Of a stretch of 64,000 nucleotides of DNA, positions 59,565 through 64,000 are shown piece after piece. A program made the translations under genes and the position numbers. The DNA is from CAJXZP01 sp963974475 (GTDB taxonomy: Bacteria; Bacteroidota; Bacteroidia; Flavobacteriales_G; Salibacteraceae): contig CAXBCR010000007.1 in the NCBI GenBank assembly GCA_963974475.1, forward strand, positions 1-64,000. The letters run 5' to 3'. Under the pieces are notes generated by a model. The model had not been told where the DNA came from. It saw only the letters and a list, made by a program, of their open reading frames with translations, and ran no database searches. The stretch's first letter is position 1; each line of letters begins with the position of its first letter.

Positions 59565-60125
59565 ATGACTAAGAAAAAAGCGGAATTGGAACATGGGGAG
59601 AATGCTCCAAATGAAATTGAAAACATTTCTAAAATTAGAGATATTTTGTTCGGTAACAACATGAACGAATATGAAAAACGATTCGAGAAACTAGAAGAAA
59701 AAGTTGCCCAATCTGTTGCGGAGAACAAAGCCGATACAGATAAAAAAATGGCTTCGTTAGAAGCGTTCTTCAAAAATGAAATCAAATCGTTAAATAACAA
59801 ATTGACAGAGGAAGAAGAAGCGCGTGAAAAAGGGGATCGCAGATTATTGACCGAAATGGATGCTTTAGAAGATTCATTGAAAAAATTCAAACAATCTACT
59901 TCCGAAAACTTCTCTGAGGCTAATCAACAAGTTCTGGACCTAAGTAATAGAATTAGCGACCAAATAACAGAATTAAATAACACGCTTGTAAATCGCTTAG
60001 AATCAAATTCAAATCAACTACAATCATCAAAAGTAGACCGCTCTACCCTTGCCATGATGCTTACAGATTTGGCCTATAATATTGCTGGCGAAAACGAAGC
60101 TGCTGAGGCAGATTCTGGTAAATAA
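59565..60125 (+). CDS. Coiled-coil protein of the GTPase operon
   Basis: A 186-residue acidic, soluble protein, nearly all helical. After a short N-terminal segment (SKIRDILFGNNM) heptad-like repeats run from about 38 to 160 (EKRFEKLEEKVAQSV, LNNKLTEEEEAREKGDRRLLTEMDALEDSL). The C-terminal segment STLAMMLTDLAYNIAG may be an interaction helix. No enzyme motif. It starts the operon and ends 3 nt before the membrane protein gene. A scaffold linking the membrane protein and GTPase is a reasonable guess. Confidence 0.75.
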   Translation: MTKKKAELEHGENAPNEIENISKIRDILFGNNMNEYEKRFEKLEEKVAQSVAENKADTDKKMASLEAFFKNEIKSLNNKLTEEEEAREKGDRRLLTEMDALEDSLKKFKQSTSENFSEANQQVLDLSNRISDQITELNNTLVNRLESNSNQLQSSKVDRSTLAMMLTDLAYNIAGENEAAEADSGK

Positions 60126-60128
60126 TCC

Positions 60129-61826
60129 ATGAGTCTGGACGATGAAAATACAGTCCACCAGCATTCAAATGAATCATTAGATGAGCTACGGAATTTAATT
60201 CTGGGGCTATCGCCCGATGAACTTTTGGTCTTACAACAATGGCTCAAAAGCGAAGGTGAATTCACAGAAAATATTGGTAGGATATTGCCGAAAGCGGTGC
60301 TGTTAAGCATTAAGCACGATGGGGCCCTAGGTGCTATTTTGCTTCCCGTTATTGAGCAAGCTATTTTTACTAGTGTCCAAAATAACCCTTCCGTACTGGC
60401 AGATGCGCTTTTTCCAGTAATGGGTGCCGCAATACGAAAATCTATTTCTGATACCTTTAAAGAAATGATTCAATCGTTGAATCAAACTTTAGAAAATCAA
60501 TTTTCGGTAGACCGGATTAAATGGCGGATTGAAGCGCTATTTTCTTCCAAATCATTTGCCGAAATAGTTCTATTAAAAGGAATAAAATACCAGGTGAAAT
60601 CGGTTTTCTTGATACACAAAGAAACCGGATTACTGATTCAAGATGCCTACCCGGATGAATCTCATTTAGATGAAGCAGACATGGTATCAGGCATGCTTAC
60701 TGCGGTTCAAGATTTTGTAAAAGATTCTTTTTCAACGCAGTTAAACGCCTCTGACACATTAGATACCATTAAACTAAATGACTTAAATGTATGGATTGAA
60801 GATGGTCCCCTCGCCTATTTAGCCGTGGTGATTGAAGGTTCGCCACCCGAGTCTGTGCGACAAATTTTCAAAACTAATTTAGAGGATATTCATGGTAAGT
60901 TAGCCCCCATCCTTACGGGGTTTGAAGGAGATACCGATGATGGTATCCCAATGCTTCCTTACCTGAAAAATTGTGTACTGAAACAATCTTTCCAGCAGGA
61001 AGAAAAGAGCCATACCAAAGTCTACATTGTTCTTGGCATTGCAGCAATAATCCTCGGTTTTTGGATTTTTACAACCGTACAAAGAAATTACTATTGGAAT
61101 GAATTTATTACCGATTTAAAATCGGAAAGCAGTGTAGTCATCACCGAATCTGGGTATGAAAACGGTGTCCCATTTGTGGTAGGAATGAAAGATGTTCTAG
61201 CCAAAGACTTTAGTAAACTTGCGGAAAAGTACCATTTAAATAATGCAGATGTTCAATACCATTGGACTCCCTACATTAGTTTGGACCCAGCTTTTGTGTA
61301 TTTACGAATGCTCAAACAAACTAAACCTGGAAATCAAGTACAAACCGTGTTAAAATCGGATACTATTGTCGTATCAGGAAAAGCTCCTCACGCTTGGATT
61401 GACCATATTCACTCCTATGCAGCTGATAAATCTGATGTGATTCAATTTGATTTCAATCAACTTCATCCCGCGGAAGCGGATAGCATCGCAATTATTGAAA
61501 AGGCTTTTAAAAACTATCACTTACGGTTCACCTTTGGGGTTTCCTACCTTAATCAAAATGATAAAAATATCCTTTTGGAGATAATTGATAATTTCCATGA
61601 TTATCAACGTTTTGAACCTAACGCTTTGCTTAAAATTACCGTAACTCCTGACAATGTGGGTTCGCTCAAAGAAAATTTAAAATTTGCATTAAAACGATAT
61701 AAATCGGTAACTAATCACCTAGTATCGAATGGAGTAAGCGAAAATTTGATTACTTTAGAAATTGATAGTAATCGCATAGATATGAAACCACGAAACATGG
61801 TTTTCACTCCAATTAAAAGAAAATAA
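60129..61826 (+). CDS. Membrane-anchored OmpA/BON-like protein with long cytoplasmic domain
   Basis: A 565-residue protein. A large N-terminal cytoplasmic part (1-297) includes VFLIHKETGLLIQDAYPDE, a Roadblock/longin-like sensor stretch. One membrane helix (about 298-319, VYIVLGIAAIILGFWIFTTV) follows. A periplasmic part has a BON-like strand pattern (TIVVSGKAPHAWIDHI) and a degenerate OmpA-like C-terminus. Its stop overlaps the GTPase ATG (TAATG). Roadblock-type proteins often regulate small GTPases, which fits the gene order. The domain calls are by resemblance only. Confidence 0.72.
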   Translation: MSLDDENTVHQHSNESLDELRNLILGLSPDELLVLQQWLKSEGEFTENIGRILPKAVLLSIKHDGALGAILLPVIEQAIFTSVQNNPSVLADALFPVMGAAIRKSISDTFKEMIQSLNQTLENQFSVDRIKWRIEALFSSKSFAEIVLLKGIKYQVKSVFLIHKETGLLIQDAYPDESHLDEADMVSGMLTAVQDFVKDSFSTQLNASDTLDTIKLNDLNVWIEDGPLAYLAVVIEGSPPESVRQIFKTNLEDIHGKLAPILTGFEGDTDDGIPMLPYLKNCVLKQSFQQEEKSHTKVYIVLGIAAIILGFWIFTTVQRNYYWNEFITDLKSESSVVITESGYENGVPFVVGMKDVLAKDFSKLAEKYHLNNADVQYHWTPYISLDPAFVYLRMLKQTKPGNQVQTVLKSDTIVVSGKAPHAWIDHIHSYAADKSDVIQFDFNQLHPAEADSIAIIEKAFKNYHLRFTFGVSYLNQNDKNILLEIIDNFHDYQRFEPNALLKITVTPDNVGSLKENLKFALKRYKSVTNHLVSNGVSENLITLEIDSNRIDMKPRNMVFTPIKRK

Positions 61827-62317
61827 TGATAAAAAAGAAAATCTGTATTTTAGGTGCTTTTGCCGTGGGAAAAACCAGTTTGGTTGAAAAATACGTAAAG
61901 AGTATTTTCTCGGATAAATACCACACTACCATTGGAGTAAAAACGGACCAAAAAGATATTACCATTGACGGAAAAGAGGTTCGATTAATCATTTGGGATA
62001 TTAATGGAGAAGATGACTACCAACATGTTAAACCTTCATATTTAATGGGTGTTTCGGGATATTTATTAGTAGTTGATGGCACCCGAAAAGAAACACTTCA
62101 AGTAGCGTTTGACCTCCAACAATTAGTAACCAAAACGGTAGGTGAAAAAGATTTTATTTTAATGATTAATAAATCTGATTTAATGGACAGTTGGGAACTT
62201 ACCGAACGGGAAGAAAGCCAGTTGGTTGATTTGGGTTGGAAGGTAGTAAGAACCTCTGCAAAATCAGGCGAAAACGTAAACGCTACCTTTGAGGATTTAG
62301 CTAAAAGCATCATTTAA
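61826..62317 (+). CDS. Ras-like small GTPase
   Basis: A 163-residue Rab/Ras-type GTPase. G1 is G10AFAVGKTS. G2 is HTTIGVK (Thr35). G3 is WDINGED (Asp58, Gly61). G4 is NKSD (115-118). G5 is TSAKSG (143-148). The residue matching catalytic Gln61 of Ras is Glu62, and the Ras Gly12-Gly13 positions are Phe12-Ala13, so hydrolysis may be slow or need a partner. No lipid-anchor cysteine at the C-terminus. Coupled by overlap to the membrane protein and followed by a histidine kinase after 9 nt. Confidence 0.9.
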   Translation: MIKKKICILGAFAVGKTSLVEKYVKSIFSDKYHTTIGVKTDQKDITIDGKEVRLIIWDINGEDDYQHVKPSYLMGVSGYLLVVDGTRKETLQVAFDLQQLVTKTVGEKDFILMINKSDLMDSWELTEREESQLVDLGWKVVRTSAKSGENVNATFEDLAKSII

Positions 62318-62326
62318 TTTCGTGAA

Positions 62327-63799
62327 ATGAACCTTATTAGCAAACAGGTAGTTACCATCATTACCGAATCGTGCGGAAGGATTATAGATTTTAGCAATTT
62401 ATCTGAATCGGATTACTGTAGCGAAATTGAAAAAGGAAAATGTATTGATGAACTGCTACCTGTTTTTCATGGCTATTTTCCAATGACTACCAAAAAGGTG
62501 ATTATTGAAAAGGTGAGTTTCCAGGGTTTTAGCGGCAATATTGTAATTACCAACAATTTACAAGAAACCATAATCCAGTTTTATGAAGATACTGAACGGT
62601 CATTAGAATGGGCCACTATTCTTCAAAAATTCAATCAAGATAAACTGATAAACAATCTAATTATGAAATCAAACACCACTCATTTAGATTCAAATGTTTT
62701 TAAAACATTGGGTTTTATCGCCTTTGAGCATACTGATAAAGGTTTTATGCTTTCAGGAAATATTCCAAGTTGGTTTAAAGAGCTTTACCCCAATTATAAT
62801 TATAGTAGTCCTCTATTTGAATTAGAGGAATTATTCCCATTTTTAGAGGTGTTTTTACCAGACGCGACTTACCTGTTCAATTCCAAGTCTGAAGGTAAAC
62901 TACTTTCTGGTTTATGGGCAGAATACGACCCTGATAATTACGAAATTATTCTTCAAGCCACAGCAGTAAAAGATGCCAACAAAAACTTACTATTTATAGA
63001 ATCTATTACAGAACGGTTTCCAAATCAGCAAAAAAACATTCAACATGCCCGTGAAACTATCTTGGAACATCAGCAATTAATCAAAACAGAAAAAAAACTA
63101 CGTACCTTATTTGAAAATCAAGAACAATTCATTTCCATTTTTTCTCACGATATTAGAGGACCGTTAACCGGAGCTTATACGCTTTTACAAATCCTAAAAC
63201 GGGACAAAAGCTTCATGGAACATTTTAACACCGAACAATCTGAAATTTTCGGGGTAATGCACAAGGGTCTCAAAGATTTGTATGATTATGCGTATCGCTT
63301 GCATGATTGGTCAAAAGTGCATTTTGGGAATTTAGCATTGGATTTTTCAAATGTGAGTATAGCGCTAACAATCAACAATCTAAAGTCATTATTGCAGGAA
63401 TCTCTCGAAGAAAAACACATCACTTTAACTGTTGATATTCCAAAAAGTACTACTGTGAAAGTAGATGAGCCATTCTTTAAAAATGCCATTCATAATTTGA
63501 TTAGTAACGCCATAAAGTTTTCGCACGAAAACAGTGAAATTGTAATTTCCACCATCAACTCCAATAATGCTACTATTCTTAAGGTAGCCGATACCGGTGT
63601 AGGAATTCCGGATAGATTTAAAGACAAGTTATTTGAATTTAACGAACAAAACTCCACGAAAGGAACCAAAGGTGAAAAAGGGTCTGGACTTGGCTTGACG
63701 GTTGTAAAAAGAATTATCGACTTACATAAGGCCGAAATACATATTGATTCTCAAGAAGGTATAGGAACCACGGTAAGCATCACTATTCCAAAGGAGTAA
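62327..63799 (+). CDS. Soluble sensor histidine kinase of the GTPase operon
   Basis: A 490-residue kinase with no membrane helix. An N-terminal PAS-like sensory half (1-235) and a short coiled coil lead to HisKA with His274 in SIFSHDIRGPLTGAY. The ATPase domain has N box HNLISNAIKFSHEN, G1 ADTGVGIPD and G2 GSGLGLTVV. No receiver domain is fused or adjacent. As the last gene of the operon it may report on, or act with, the GTPase and membrane sensor. Confidence 0.92.
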   Translation: MNLISKQVVTIITESCGRIIDFSNLSESDYCSEIEKGKCIDELLPVFHGYFPMTTKKVIIEKVSFQGFSGNIVITNNLQETIIQFYEDTERSLEWATILQKFNQDKLINNLIMKSNTTHLDSNVFKTLGFIAFEHTDKGFMLSGNIPSWFKELYPNYNYSSPLFELEELFPFLEVFLPDATYLFNSKSEGKLLSGLWAEYDPDNYEIILQATAVKDANKNLLFIESITERFPNQQKNIQHARETILEHQQLIKTEKKLRTLFENQEQFISIFSHDIRGPLTGAYTLLQILKRDKSFMEHFNTEQSEIFGVMHKGLKDLYDYAYRLHDWSKVHFGNLALDFSNVSIALTINNLKSLLQESLEEKHITLTVDIPKSTTVKVDEPFFKNAIHNLISNAIKFSHENSEIVISTINSNNATILKVADTGVGIPDRFKDKLFEFNEQNSTKGTKGEKGSGLGLTVVKRIIDLHKAEIHIDSQEGIGTTVSITIPKE

Positions 63800-63804
63800 C
63801 GTTA

Positions 63805-64000
63805 CTATATTTCCGAATTCATGGAGGCAATAATTTCATCTAGAATCAAATCTTTTGATTTTAAACGATATTGCATCACCCAACGAGGGTGAGGTAGCGC
63901 CACAATTTTATCAAACCATTTATGTGTATCATTTAGTTTTACCAAAACTTTATGATTCTGACCTTTACCTATCGTAAATGCAATATCACTTCTTCCCCAT
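63805..64000 (-). CDS. SMUG2-type uracil-DNA glycosylase, C-terminal part (partial)
   Basis: The stop is TAG at 63805-63807. The frame is open to the window edge and encodes GRSDIAFTIGKGQNHKVLVKL, then FDKIVALPHPRWVMQYRLKSKD and a short helix. The HPRWxMQYR block is typical of the DUF4918/SMUG2 DNA glycosylase group, which removes uracil from DNA. Only the last 65 codons are present, so the call rests on one motif. Confidence 0.6.
   Translation of the reverse strand, partial: WGRSDIAFTIGKGQNHKVLVKLNDTHKWFDKIVALPHPRWVMQYRLKSKDLILDEIIASMNSEI

Overview
The window looks like a chromosomal segment of a low-GC Bacteroidota, probably a flavobacterium-like member. Three lines of sequence support this. 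Five secreted proteins end in type-A type IX secretion (T9SS/Por) C-terminal sorting domains. Many genes are preceded by the Bacteroidota -7 box TAnnTTTG rather than by strong Shine-Dalgarno sites. The housekeeping genes (valS, xerD-like, hflK/hflC, fmt, lgt, aroQ, gpmI, fhs, tryptophan dioxygenase) have the family lengths and motifs expected there. No rRNA, tRNA, CRISPR array or phage genes were seen. The species cannot be named from the sequence.

Layout. 1-5.6 kb: the end of an upstream gene, valS, a REP-associated tyrosine transposase carrying a 48-bp palindrome array inside its own reading frame, and a phospholipase-D-type lipoprotein. 5.6-13 kb: an AraC regulator with two short-chain dehydrogenases, a TM2/DUF2752/DUF4870/M48-peptidase membrane operon, and modABC. 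13-26.3 kb: thiol peroxidase, small membrane and secreted proteins, pnuC, xerD-like recombinase, hflKC, fmt, an HMG-CoA-lyase-like enzyme, a methyltransferase with a sterol-desaturase-type enzyme, and lgt. 26.3-31.1 kb: a 4.77-kb block of T9SS beta-propeller genes, bracketed by a 60-nt duplication of the lgt 3' end and containing a gene broken by an in-frame TGA. 31.1-43.5 kb: aroQ, a WYL regulator, a CvfB-like S1 protein, gpmI, a SRPBCC-GyrI fusion, a CAAX protease, a T9SS protein, moeA, fhs and fdhD. 43.5-54.5 kb: a TPR histidine kinase with a penicillin-acylase-family hydrolase, ssb, tryptophan 2,3-dioxygenase, a MATE exporter and a large M16 peptidase.

54.8-59.2 kb is an eight-gene leftward operon: an ArsR regulator, three thioredoxin-fold or CxxC proteins, a rhodanese with four C-terminal Cys-Cys pairs, an FmdE-domain lipoprotein, an ArsP-like permease and an ArsG/CcdA-like permease. 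It is best read as an (organo)arsenical or thiophilic-metal redox and efflux system. 59.5-63.8 kb is a tight four-gene rightward operon: a coiled-coil protein, a membrane-anchored OmpA/BON-like protein, a Ras-like small GTPase and a soluble histidine kinase. It resembles a prokaryotic small-GTPase signalling module and is the best candidate for a poorly described system. The window ends inside a probable SMUG2-type uracil-DNA glycosylase gene.

Links between genes. modABC, moeA and fdhD point to a molybdenum enzyme, probably a formate dehydrogenase encoded elsewhere, and fhs links formate to one-carbon folate metabolism. Lgt serves the several lipoproteins seen here. Start codons of several genes were moved downstream because the longest open frame overlaps a -7 promoter box.
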